Part shown: in pieces, positions 7,385-15,318 of the stretch
How positions within the stretch are numbered: position 1 is the stretch's first letter
Layout of the letters: every line of letters begins with the position of its first letter
DNA from: Spirochaetales bacterium
GTDB taxonomy: Bacteria; Spirochaetota; Spirochaetia; UBA9216
DNA length: 64,000 nt
Direction of reading: 5' to 3'
Assembly: GCA_016342585.1 (NCBI GenBank)
Contig: JAEINK010000008.1
Coordinates: forward strand, 1 to 64,000
The notes under the pieces: model-generated
What the model saw: only the letters and a program-made list of their open reading frames with translations
What the model was told of the DNA's origin: nothing
Database searches by the model: none
Position numbers and translations under genes: made by a program

Positions 7385-9446
7385 AATGGGCCATGGATCG
7401 GCGCATCAGCTCTCTTAAATAGTCGTAAGAGTTATTGGATTTAGCAAGTTCAAAATTTTCTTCCAGCCGACAGGGTGTTTCCTCCGACAGAAGCCAGCCA
7501 ATAACCTCATCACAAACCCTGGTGATTATATCCTCTGAAAGGGTATAGAGATTCTTCTCACCCAACAGGGCAGAGTCCCCCAGGGAGACAACCTGATACC
7601 CCTTCGGCTTTATATCTGATTTATAGACCGGATATTCATAAACAATCACCGGACACCGGGCGAATACCGCCTCGATAAACTGATTCCCCCACCCCTCATA
7701 GATACTTGGGTATGAGACCAGATCCGCATGGGGGTATGTATCAAAGAGAGAATAGATTTTCCCTTCCTCCTGAGTCGCCCTTTCGGCTGCAATCCTGGTG
7801 CGTAAAAAACGATAAGGAACACCCAGTGACTCCATCTCCCTGATGAAATCCTGTCTATAGGTTTCAGCCTCAAGCTCGGCATATCCGGCAAGCAGGAACA
7901 CAAACTTTGATTTTTCTGTAACGAACTTACCATTATAAAGTCGCTTTCCAATTAACTGTCTCAGGTACTCGGGGGTATTCAGCTTACTTATAATCGGAGG
8001 AATGAGTTCAATTCCTTTCCGACGGACAATTCTTGTAGCCTGAAGAATAAAAATGTCATCCGAAGATAGATCAAAATCTTTAAGAAGCTGATTATTATAA
8101 TCATCCTGGACCCAGGGTTCCACCGAAAAATCCAGTGTATCGGGAAAAATCATCGCATCAATCCCCGTTCGACTCAGGAGATTCCGGGCCGCCAGAGAGT
8201 TAATAACAGCATGACGCATACCCGGGATTACCGGGGGTACATACTTAGCCAGGAACCCTTCTACCCATTGATTGGCAGGATTCTTAAAATCATCCCGCTC
8301 CCAATAGAAATCATGGTGGGTTGTGAGGGCCGGACGGTTAAAATCTTCCAAAGCACGGGTAAATGCCCTGGCAGCAGCGATATGCCTTCCATGGGAAAAT
8401 ATATTATGCAGAAGGATGAAGTCGGGATCCCAATCGGAAAAAGCAGCACGAACGCCGGCCTCGACTCTATCCGAAAGGTTGAGGACAGCCTCTGACAGCT
8501 CCTCCTCATTTTCAAAATCGGACTCACCACCAAAGGCAGATCGGCTTATATTCCGGGCTTCATCGGTATCAAAATCAAGGGCGGGAATAACATAGTCAGC
8601 ACCGGTACTCCCGGGGCCGCCTAACAGAGCTACCCGAAACCCCATCTCCTCCAGAACCGCCTGACGCTTTTCAATTTCAAGAGAAACCCCATCGGTCCAT
8701 CCCACACGGTAATGGCAGATTAAAACCCGGGGGCTTTCATCCCCTCCGGGAGGCAATACGGAACGCCCCTGACCAAGCCTTAACAGCCTCCGAAGGGCTC
8801 TTTTACGGGAGACCGGAAGATAGAAAATGTCATCTTTCAAAAACCGGGTGCGTAAAATACCGGCCCAGACAGAAGAAGAGAGACCACGTCTCATAAGATC
8901 GGCCGAAAAACCAGCATCTGTGACCATCCAGAGTTTATCGGCGTCCTGCAGGATCCCATCTTCAACAGATAAAAACCCTTCCCGGGTATCATGCCCCAGG
9001 ATCAGGGTACATACAGAATCGATTAATTTTTTGGAGTAGCCGACCATGCCCATCAATTTCCCGGCAAGTTCGACGCCCTGCTTTTCATGCGCCAGTCTGA
9101 GGGTATCCTCTTCAGAAGCCGAAAGGTCTGAATCAAAAAGCCTCAGGCGCGCTTCTTCCGAAATCTGGCTCCAGCCAATATCGTGCAAAAAGGCCGCAAT
9201 AAGGAGCACCTCCTTATCGACCGAGGCATCCTCCGAGATAGCCTTGTACTCCTCCATAAGCACAACAGCCCAGGAAGTCACAGTCTCGGCATGCCCGGAG
9301 TCTCTTCGGCTATCCTGATAAGGAAGAGACAGTTTTATTAAAGATTCCCAGCGAGGGTCATTCAGGAGTAATTTCATATTCATAGTGGTGCATCCGGATA
9401 TTAAGGATTTTTCCCCGAAAAAACAATCTTCCGGGGTGGATTTCAT
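7362..9446 (-). CDS. HD phosphohydrolase - glycosyltransferase (GT4-like) fusion
   Basis: Two domains are visible. Residues about 25-235 are an HD hydrolase: GHAETVTSWA, AAFLHDIGWSQ, AHEKQG, LGHDTREG and LQDADKLWMV. Residues about 240-690 are a GT-B glycosyltransferase: VLICHYRVGWTDGVS, THHDFYWERDD, ILQATRIVRRKG, and the acceptor/donor motif PSIYEGWGNQFIEAVFARCPVIVYEYP with the E-x7-E spacing of GT4 retaining enzymes. This suggests formation of a glycosidic bond from an NDP-sugar and phosphate handling by the HD part, but substrates are unknown. The ATG overlaps the ATPase stop (ATGA) and is preceded by GGAG. A start near 9380 would shorten it by about 22 residues. Confidence 0.72.
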   Translation of the reverse strand: MKSTPEDCFFGEKSLISGCTTMNMKLLLNDPRWESLIKLSLPYQDSRRDSGHAETVTSWAVVLMEEYKAISEDASVDKEVLLIAAFLHDIGWSQISEEARLRLFDSDLSASEEDTLRLAHEKQGVELAGKLMGMVGYSKKLIDSVCTLILGHDTREGFLSVEDGILQDADKLWMVTDAGFSADLMRRGLSSSVWAGILRTRFLKDDIFYLPVSRKRALRRLLRLGQGRSVLPPGGDESPRVLICHYRVGWTDGVSLEIEKRQAVLEEMGFRVALLGGPGSTGADYVIPALDFDTDEARNISRSAFGGESDFENEEELSEAVLNLSDRVEAGVRAAFSDWDPDFILLHNIFSHGRHIAAARAFTRALEDFNRPALTTHHDFYWERDDFKNPANQWVEGFLAKYVPPVIPGMRHAVINSLAARNLLSRTGIDAMIFPDTLDFSVEPWVQDDYNNQLLKDFDLSSDDIFILQATRIVRRKGIELIPPIISKLNTPEYLRQLIGKRLYNGKFVTEKSKFVFLLAGYAELEAETYRQDFIREMESLGVPYRFLRTRIAAERATQEEGKIYSLFDTYPHADLVSYPSIYEGWGNQFIEAVFARCPVIVYEYPVYKSDIKPKGYQVVSLGDSALLGEKNLYTLSEDIITRVCDEVIGWLLSEETPCRLEENFELAKSNNSYDYLRELMRRSMAHCEGCENL

Positions 9447-10528
9447 ATCCTTTTCTCCGTTTCCTTGTTAAAGAAATGAAGTCTGCTCCGATCAAAATCA
9501 AAAGAGACCGGATCGCCAGGTCGTAAATGCTGATCGGAATCGACAATGATCTTGTATATCTGGTCATCTATCTCGACCGCTACAACCTGATGAGACCCCT
9601 GGGGCTCAACAACAAGCACCTGGGTATGCAAGATTCCCTTTCCTTCAGAAACAAGGATGAAATCTTCGGGACGAACACCAAGCACGAGCTCCGACACACC
9701 TGCCTTCGCTATCCTTTCCGCCTCTTCTTCTCCTATGTCGAGTTGAAACTTCGGGTGAGAAATCATAACCTGCCCCCCCTCTTTTCGAAACTCCACAGAG
9801 AAAAAATTTGTGGGCGGGGTTCCAATAAACCCCGCCACGAACATATCGGCAGATCGGAAGTAGACATCATCGGGAGTGCCAACCTGAATAATCTCACCAT
9901 CCTTCATAATAACAATTCGATCGGCCATACTCATGGCTTCAGACTGATCATGAGTAACAAAGATACTGGTGGCACCTGTCTTCTGATGGATCGCTTTTAG
10001 CTCGGTTCTCATTACCACCCGAAGTTTGGCGTCCAGATTGGAAAGAGGCTCATCCATCAAAAAGAGTTTAGGCTTTACCGCCAGGGCCCTGGCCAGAGCG
10101 ACCCTCTGCTGCTGACCTCCGGACATCTGCCCGGGAAACCTCTTCAGAAGCTCACCAATCTTGACCATTCCAGCTACCTCTTCAACCGTCTTCTTTATAT
10201 CAACTGAGGACATCTTTTTCAGCTTCAAAGAAAAGGCGATATTATCGAAAACCGTCATATGCGGCCAGATTGCGTAATTCTGAAACACCATGGAGATATT
10301 CCTATCCCGGGGTGCAAGGTCTGTAATATCCCTGCCGTTCAGAGTAATGGTTCCCCGTGTTGTCTCCTCAAGACCCGCAATCATCCTCATACAGGTGGTT
10401 TTTCCGCAGCCCGAAGGACCGAGGAAAACGATAAACTCTTTATCCTCCACCTCAAGATCCATCTTACGAACACCCCAAACCTTTCGGTTATACTTCTTTG
10501 CTATATCATCCAATTGCAAAACTGCCAT
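9443..10528 (-). CDS. Sugar ABC transporter ATPase (MalK/UgpC type)
   Basis: The cytoplasmic ATPase energises the importer encoded upstream. Walker A GPSGCGKTT, Q-loop FQNYAIWPHMTV, signature MSGGQQQRVALARAL, Walker B KLFLMDEPLSNLD and the H-loop VTHDQSEA are all present, followed by the C-terminal TOBE/OB regulatory domain (LGVRPEDFIL) typical of MalK-type proteins that serve carbohydrate importers. The 361-residue length fits. I chose ATG 10528 because GAGG precedes it. The longer frame from 10561 would start inside a hairpin. A 116-nt gap with three inverted repeats separates it from the second permease. Confidence 0.9.
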   Translation of the reverse strand: MAVLQLDDIAKKYNRKVWGVRKMDLEVEDKEFIVFLGPSGCGKTTCMRMIAGLEETTRGTITLNGRDITDLAPRDRNISMVFQNYAIWPHMTVFDNIAFSLKLKKMSSVDIKKTVEEVAGMVKIGELLKRFPGQMSGGQQQRVALARALAVKPKLFLMDEPLSNLDAKLRVVMRTELKAIHQKTGATSIFVTHDQSEAMSMADRIVIMKDGEIIQVGTPDDVYFRSADMFVAGFIGTPPTNFFSVEFRKEGGQVMISHPKFQLDIGEEEAERIAKAGVSELVLGVRPEDFILVSEGKGILHTQVLVVEPQGSHQVVAVEIDDQIYKIIVDSDQHLRPGDPVSFDFDRSRLHFFNKETEKRI

Positions 10529-10544
10529 ATTAACCTCACTTTTT

Positions 10545-10643
10545 CCGTTTAAAAGTTTCAACTTTTAAACGGCTTTCTCGAAATAGGGAGAAAAAAGCGG
10601 TGCTTTTTTCTCCTGAAAAGGTGTCGTCCATCCACCGGGATGG
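10545..10643 (-). promoter_or_regulatory. Three consecutive intercistronic hairpins
   Basis: Perfect inverted repeats at 10628-10643 (CCATCC/GGATGG, 4-nt loop), 10587-10613 (12-bp arms GGAGAAAAAAGC/GCTTTTTTCTCC, 3-nt loop) and 10545-10572 (12-bp arms CCGTTTAAAAGT/ACTTTTAAACGG, 4-nt loop). They fill the gap between the permease stop and the ATPase start on the minus-strand mRNA. They could act as partial terminators, RNase stops or processing sites that set the ATPase level. Confidence 0.7.
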
Positions 10644-10644
10644 G

Positions 10645-11730
10645 CTATACCTTTACGCCACCCCACATCTGAAGTATGTACTTTCGGATGAAAAGGGTGA
10701 AAACTATGGCCGGAATGGCCTGGGCCACAGAACCTGCGGCTATGAGTTGAACCTGGGCATTGGCCCCCAGGAGAGACCGGTAAACAATCACTGGCAGGGT
10801 CGGATTAAACTGTGTCAGAATAAGGGCATTGATAACCTCATTCCAGGAGTAAATAAAGGAGTACATGGCACAGGCGGCAAGCCCCGGTACCGCCAGAGGA
10901 AGAGTTACCCTGAAAAAGGCTCCAACCCGGGTCGTTCCAAAAACCAGTGCTGCCTCTTCAAGAGATTCAGGTATTCCCATAAAGATACTGGCGGTTATCC
11001 ATATACTCAGTGAAATCTGGTTGATTGAATAGATAAGACTTAATCCTGCCGGTTTATCATAAAGTCCCATGTTTCCCAAAATGATAACCATGGGTAAAGC
11101 AATAGCAACTGGAGGGAACATTCTTACAAAAAGAACGCTCAGCTTAAGGATATTCTTTCCTTTAAAGACATATCGGGCAAAAGCATATCCGGCCATTCCA
11201 CCAATTGAGAGACTCAAAAGGATCGTTAGAAGAGCTGTATAAAGACTCGCCATAACCGAAGAAAAGGCTCCCGAATAGAGGGTAAAGAACCTGGTATAAT
11301 TACTCAGGATACCTTTTTTCAGGGTAAAAGAAGCCTTACCATCCTTATCAGTCTGATCCATAATCTCCAGAATTTGGTCCTGACTTATTGTACAGTTGGA
11401 ATAATTCCGGACAAAGTTCGAAAGCTTCCTGAGTGAACTACTGTCTCGTGTGTTTGATATAGGACCAAACGGTCGAAAGACCTCTTCCGACTTATTCCAG
11501 ATTGAAAGCTGATAGGTCCTGGGATCCTCCAGTGGAGTAAGCTCAAACCGGGTATTTCTTGAAGGAATTAAAGGTTTTGGCCACTCTGAATAACTTTCGT
11601 AATCAGACATAAGAGAAAATGAAAAGAGAAAAAACATGGGGAAGATCAGAGCCATAGCCACTCCGGCGACTACGATATACAGAGTTGTCGTTCTGGCCGA
11701 ACGGTATATTTTCCGTTTTATATTAGCCAT
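10645..11730 (-). CDS. Sugar ABC transporter permease, MalG type, with enlarged periplasmic insert
   Basis: An inner-membrane permease of the MalG family. The cytoplasmic coupling loop LEEAALVFGTTRVGAFFRVTLP carries the EAA---G motif. One membrane span lies near residues 18-40, and the remaining five follow from about residue 150. Between them lies a soluble stretch of about 100 residues (about 42-145), much longer than in ordinary 280-residue MalG proteins, bringing the total to 361. ATG 11730 begins 2 nt after the MalF-type stop, so translation is coupled. The longer reading frame from 11817 lies inside the upstream gene. Confidence 0.85.
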   Translation of the reverse strand: MANIKRKIYRSARTTTLYIVVAGVAMALIFPMFFLFSFSLMSDYESYSEWPKPLIPSRNTRFELTPLEDPRTYQLSIWNKSEEVFRPFGPISNTRDSSSLRKLSNFVRNYSNCTISQDQILEIMDQTDKDGKASFTLKKGILSNYTRFFTLYSGAFSSVMASLYTALLTILLSLSIGGMAGYAFARYVFKGKNILKLSVLFVRMFPPVAIALPMVIILGNMGLYDKPAGLSLIYSINQISLSIWITASIFMGIPESLEEAALVFGTTRVGAFFRVTLPLAVPGLAACAMYSFIYSWNEVINALILTQFNPTLPVIVYRSLLGANAQVQLIAAGSVAQAIPAIVFTLFIRKYILQMWGGVKV

Positions 11731-11731
11731 A

Positions 11732-12649
11732 TTAAATCCCCTTTCCGGCAGGTTCATCAAAGGCACCGGAAACCTTAAGATAGAGAAAGGAGACCCCGGA
11801 GACAATGATGGCGACAACGACAGAGAGGGCCATACCCTTTCGGAAAAATTCTTCCGCTACAAGTTGGTCGACATTCAGCACAATCTGCTCAAGCAATACG
11901 GGCAGACGATTAAACCCGAATATCATCACTATTATCAGCCATATCTGAATGGCTGCAATTATCCGCAGGATCATAGCCGTTGTAATTGTGGATTTCATCA
12001 TTGGAATTGTGATCTTCCGGAGGACTTGTAATCGGTTACCACCAAAGACATAACCGGCCTCAAACATTTCAGGTTTCAAACCCTGCATACCCGATAGAAG
12101 GATAACCATCATGAATGGTATGACCTGCCAGGCGTCAACAATGATTACGAGGATCATTCGACTGATATTATTCCCCGCAAGAAAAAGGATCTTTTCAGAA
12201 GCCTCTAATAATCCGATGCGGATTAAAAATGAGTTCAGCCAGCCGTAGGTCGCAAGCCCGCTATTCCACATTGCCCCGACAGCGACAGCCGGCAAGGCCA
12301 TGGGGATGAGGGCAATAAATAAAAACAGACCCGATCCCCGGAACTTCATATTTATGAGTAATGCCAACCCGAAGGCCAGAACAAACTCCAGAGAAACTGA
12401 GATCAATACAATGAAGGCCGTATTGAAAAGGGCCTGATAGAAAACAGGATCCGTAAAAAGTTTACCGTAGTTACTTAATGTCACCTTTCCACCCTGTGCA
12501 AGCGGGGCAGACAGGAAACTTCCAGAAACAGCCTGGATTACAGGAAAAAGCCAGAAGACCGCGTAATAGATTATTACAGGAGCTATCAAAAGGTAGGGAA
12601 TAATCCGCCTCTTCTGCTCCCGGCTCAACGACCCGGTTCGATTGGTCAT
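11732..12649 (-). CDS. Sugar ABC transporter permease, MalF/UgpA type
   Basis: A 305-residue inner-membrane permease with six predicted spans (first at about residues 16-36, YLLIAPVIIYYAVFWLFPVI). The coupling motif MFEAGYVFGGNRLQVLRKITIP contains the EAA---G consensus. Such MalF-like subunits pair with a MalG-like partner, here the next gene, and receive substrate from the binding protein encoded upstream. ATG 12649 follows a GGGAGG ribosome binding site. It is separated from the binding-protein gene by a terminator-like hairpin. Confidence 0.88.
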   Translation of the reverse strand: MTNRTGSLSREQKRRIIPYLLIAPVIIYYAVFWLFPVIQAVSGSFLSAPLAQGGKVTLSNYGKLFTDPVFYQALFNTAFIVLISVSLEFVLAFGLALLINMKFRGSGLFLFIALIPMALPAVAVGAMWNSGLATYGWLNSFLIRIGLLEASEKILFLAGNNISRMILVIIVDAWQVIPFMMVILLSGMQGLKPEMFEAGYVFGGNRLQVLRKITIPMMKSTITTAMILRIIAAIQIWLIIVMIFGFNRLPVLLEQIVLNVDQLVAEEFFRKGMALSVVVAIIVSGVSFLYLKVSGAFDEPAGKGI

Positions 12650-12673
12650 GAAAACCTCCCAGGGAAAATAAGG

Positions 12674-12734
12674 ACATCCGGTCGGATGTACAAAAGAAAG
12701 CCCCCCGAAAAATGATAGTCAGAATTCAGGGGGC
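12674..12734 (-). terminator. Partial terminator/attenuator after the binding-protein gene
   Basis: On the minus strand a 10-bp GC-rich stem (GCCCCCTGAA / TTCGGGGGGC, 12734-12700) is followed by TTTCTTTTG, and then by a second small hairpin ACATCCG-AC-CGGATGT (12689-12674). Its place directly after the binding protein and before the permeases is the usual position of read-through terminators that give more binding protein than membrane subunits. Confidence 0.7.
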
Positions 12735-12751
12735 GGTGTTTTATCTGTGCA

Positions 12752-13990
12752 TTAATTCTTTAAGGCATTAATGGCAGCCTGATAGGCATCCAAAGCCCTT
12801 AAAGTTACATTATTCATTGGTGCATTACCAAGGATGAGTTTCTGGAAAGCATCATCATAAACCTGCTTTACAGCACCCCATGATGTGTAATCACCACCGG
12901 GAACACCGGAAACAACACCGTTCTTAAGAACATAAACACCCTTTGCAATGATTTCATCTTCGATACTATTACCAAGTTTTTCGATTGCTTCATCGATGGG
13001 AGGAATAAATCCACCGGTTCCCCGGGCAATCTTTACAGCCATTTCAGGTTCGGTCATGTATTCAATAAACTTGATAGCGAGCTCTTCATGGGGAGCACCT
13101 TTAACAACGGCGAAACCACTGGTTCCGGCAATTGAACCGATTCCCTCAGGTCCGGCAGGAGCAGGAGCAAGAACGAAGGCGGAAGGATTTGATCTGTATG
13201 CTTCACCGCATCGAGCCATGTGTGCCACTGTCAACCACGCTTCCTCGTTTTTCATTGGAGCGGAAACATTGTCATAAGTATTAACGGTAGGAGTATAAGC
13301 ATTGCTCATTTTGGAAAGAAGTTTCCAGCCTTCAATAGCTCCCGGAGAATTGATTACAGGAAATTCGCCACCATAGGAAAGGAACATTCCACCGTACATA
13401 TAGATAAGGGATTTCATGGGTATACCGGTAACAGCGGTTTTTCCCTCTTTCTCACCTTCAGCAATGGCAACGGCCCAGTCTACATACTCTTCCCAGGTAA
13501 GAGCCTGAACATCGGCTCCGGCAGGAAGATAAGGCAGTGCTTTTTTATTGGCAAGCAGCAGATACACATCACCACCTACGGGTGCAAAATAGGTATTACG
13601 GCCCTTTGAGATAGATTCTCTGAAAGCCCTTGAGAATGTCCGGTCTCTCCACTGATCTACAGGAAGAGGAACAACATATCCATTATCCATCCATTCGGCC
13701 ATTCTACTGTCATGAGCAATGACAACATCGGTTGTTACCCTTCCAGTTTCAGCCTGGAACTTGGCCCTTTTCAGCAGGGGATCATCTTCAATAATTTCAA
13801 ACATAACAGTACAATTGTTCTCAGCCTCAAAATCAGGGAAGATTTCATCGATAAGGAACTGCTGTTCTCCGGGCTGTGAATACAACCGGGAAGAAACAAC
13901 TAATTTAGTGCCCCCCTCCATCTGGCCTTCAGCAAAAACAAAACCTCCGGCTAAGATCGCGACAAAGAGACAAATCAATACTCGTTTCAT
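12752..13990 (-). CDS. Sugar ABC transporter substrate-binding protein (extracellular solute-binding family 1)
   Basis: The 412-residue protein has a signal peptide (MKRVLICLFVAILAGGFVFA, then EGQMEGG) and the fold of family 1 carbohydrate-binding proteins: VAHDSRMAEWMDNGYVVPL, KKALPYLPAG, ITGIPMKSLIYMYGGMFLSYGGEF-like region and IKFIEYMTEPEMAVKIARGTGGFIPP. It should bind an oligosaccharide or glycoside outside the inner membrane and deliver it to the two permeases. ATG 13990 follows TGGAGG. It is the first gene of the operon. The promoter and operator candidate lie immediately upstream. Confidence 0.9.
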   Translation of the reverse strand: MKRVLICLFVAILAGGFVFAEGQMEGGTKLVVSSRLYSQPGEQQFLIDEIFPDFEAENNCTVMFEIIEDDPLLKRAKFQAETGRVTTDVVIAHDSRMAEWMDNGYVVPLPVDQWRDRTFSRAFRESISKGRNTYFAPVGGDVYLLLANKKALPYLPAGADVQALTWEEYVDWAVAIAEGEKEGKTAVTGIPMKSLIYMYGGMFLSYGGEFPVINSPGAIEGWKLLSKMSNAYTPTVNTYDNVSAPMKNEEAWLTVAHMARCGEAYRSNPSAFVLAPAPAGPEGIGSIAGTSGFAVVKGAPHEELAIKFIEYMTEPEMAVKIARGTGGFIPPIDEAIEKLGNSIEDEIIAKGVYVLKNGVVSGVPGGDYTSWGAVKQVYDDAFQKLILGNAPMNNVTLRALDAYQAAINALKN

Positions 13991-14001
13991 AAATACCTCC
14001 A

Positions 14002-14025
14002 TAAGGTAAATTGGGATTTACCTTA
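14002..14025. promoter_or_regulatory. Operator-like inverted repeat at the ABC operon transcription start
   Basis: Perfect 10-bp arms TAAGGTAAAT and ATTTACCTTA around a 4-nt centre (TGGG). It overlaps the last base of the -10 box and the expected +1 of the leftward promoter and ends next to the ribosome binding site of the binding-protein gene. It is a candidate site for the divergent GntR/LacI-hybrid regulator. It could also form a leader hairpin. Confidence 0.6.
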
Positions 14026-14053
14026 CCATAAACCCGCCAACATGATATGTCAA
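14025..14053 (-). promoter_or_regulatory. Sigma70-type promoter of the sugar ABC operon
   Basis: On the minus strand: TTGACA (14053-14048), 17-nt spacer, TATGGT (14030-14025). It drives the binding protein-permease-ATPase-HD/GT-hydrolase operon. Confidence 0.7.
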
Positions 14054-14078
14054 GTTAGTTTTTTAAACTTTATAACTG

Positions 14079-14101
14079 TACACCTGACATATTAAGGTGT
14101 A
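14079..14101. promoter_or_regulatory. Inverted repeat in the divergent regulatory region
   Basis: TACACCT / AGGTGTA with a 9-nt centre, upstream of the leftward -35 box and about 108 nt before the GntR-type gene. It could be a second regulator site or an operator for the rightward transcript. Confidence 0.4.
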
Positions 14102-14208
14102 TAATCATTTCATCTTGTTCCAATATAAAAAATCAGGTATGTTTAGTCACTTTCGATGAATATTCGAAAAGCTGCAATTTCATATTTGATTCAGGAGTAA
14201 ACAGGTAT

Positions 14209-15303
14209 ATGCTTCCCCGATATCAGGAAATTATAAATAACCTCCACAAAAGGATTCTTGGCGGTGAGTTTGGAGAAGAGGGGAAACTCCCCTCGGAAGC
14301 CCAACTGATGTCAGAGTTTGAAACATCCAGAATAACCGTCACCCGGGCCCTCCAGGAACTTGAACTCAAAGGAATTATTTATAAAATCAAAGGAAAAGGT
14401 TCTTTTGTCTCCAGAAAAAGGAAAAGTGGTGAAGAAAGCAGGATTATTTCACTGGTACTCCCCCACAAGGAGGATTTCTTCTCGGGAGGTCAGCAGTATG
14501 TGCGGGGGGTGTATAAGTCCTGTCAGGAAAGGGGCTACCTTTGCAGTGTCCACTACTCGGAGCAATCCTCCCGCAAGGAAAAACAGATCCTGGAGGAAAT
14601 ATCCCAACATCAGGTAGCTGGTGCAATAATCTATCCTATCAGTAATAGAAACATTAACCAATTAAGCCGACTTAACATATCAGGTTTTCCTCTGGTTCTT
14701 CTGGACAGACGCCTTAAGGAGCTTGATCTTCCGGTAGTTATCTCCAATAATTTTGAGGGCGCTCTTGAACTGGTGACCTACCTGACAGAAATGGATCATC
14801 GACGAATTGGATTTGTCGGAGCCATGGACTCAGAGGCGGTTAGCCGGCGTTACCAGGGATACTGCCGGGCCCTCGTAAACAGAAAAATTCCATTGGACTC
14901 CTCAGTTGTATTCTCAAAGTTCAACTGTGGCAGCGACGAGGATCAGCAGATTCTCTGCGAGGAAGAGGCTACTACCATTCTCACAAAACTTCTTACAGAG
15001 GGGGCTACAGCCGTGTTCTGCGTGAACGATCTCATAGCCTACCGGATGCTGAAAGCCGCAAGGGATTTGGGTCTCTCCGTTCCGGAAGATCTGTCTATAG
15101 CAGGTTTTGATAACATGAGATACTTCTCGGAAAGTAACGTTGAGCTCACCACCGAGGCGCAGGATTATGAAGCCATTTGCAGGGGTTGCGTCTCACTGCT
15201 TCTGGAAATAATAGAAAAAGGGCCCGAGCATGAACCGGAACCCCTGATTATCCCCACCACCTTCATTCCCGGGAATACTGTCCGCAGGGTGAAAAAAATC
15301 TGA
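14209..15303 (+). CDS. GntR-type HTH regulator with LacI-type sugar-binding domain
   Basis: Residues 1-70 are a GntR winged helix (ILGGEFGEEGKLPSEAQLMSEFETSRITVTRALQELELKGIIYKIKGKGSFV). Residues about 80-360 are a periplasmic-binding-protein domain of LacI/AraR type (ISLVLPHKEDFF, VVLLDRRLKEL, HRRIGFVGAM, DLSIAGFDNMRYFSES). This architecture is that of AraR-like sugar-responsive repressors. The AGGAG site lies 11 nt upstream of the ATG. It is divergent from the sugar ABC operon, with promoter and inverted repeats between them, so it most likely controls that operon in response to the imported sugar. Confidence 0.88.
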   Translation: MLPRYQEIINNLHKRILGGEFGEEGKLPSEAQLMSEFETSRITVTRALQELELKGIIYKIKGKGSFVSRKRKSGEESRIISLVLPHKEDFFSGGQQYVRGVYKSCQERGYLCSVHYSEQSSRKEKQILEEISQHQVAGAIIYPISNRNINQLSRLNISGFPLVLLDRRLKELDLPVVISNNFEGALELVTYLTEMDHRRIGFVGAMDSEAVSRRYQGYCRALVNRKIPLDSSVVFSKFNCGSDEDQQILCEEEATTILTKLLTEGATAVFCVNDLIAYRMLKAARDLGLSVPEDLSIAGFDNMRYFSESNVELTTEAQDYEAICRGCVSLLLEIIEKGPEHEPEPLIIPTTFIPGNTVRRVKKI

Positions 15304-15318
15304 GGCCCCGCAAGAACA

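Noticed and set aside
6461-7444. Long plus-strand frame of 327 codons opposite the TIM-barrel gene
   Set aside because: It is antisense to a gene with clear operon coupling and domain matches, has Pro/Arg-rich shadow composition and no ribosome binding site or homology.
11636-12031. 131-codon plus-strand frame opposite the permease genes
   Set aside because: Tyr/His/Asn-rich shadow of membrane-protein coding with no support.
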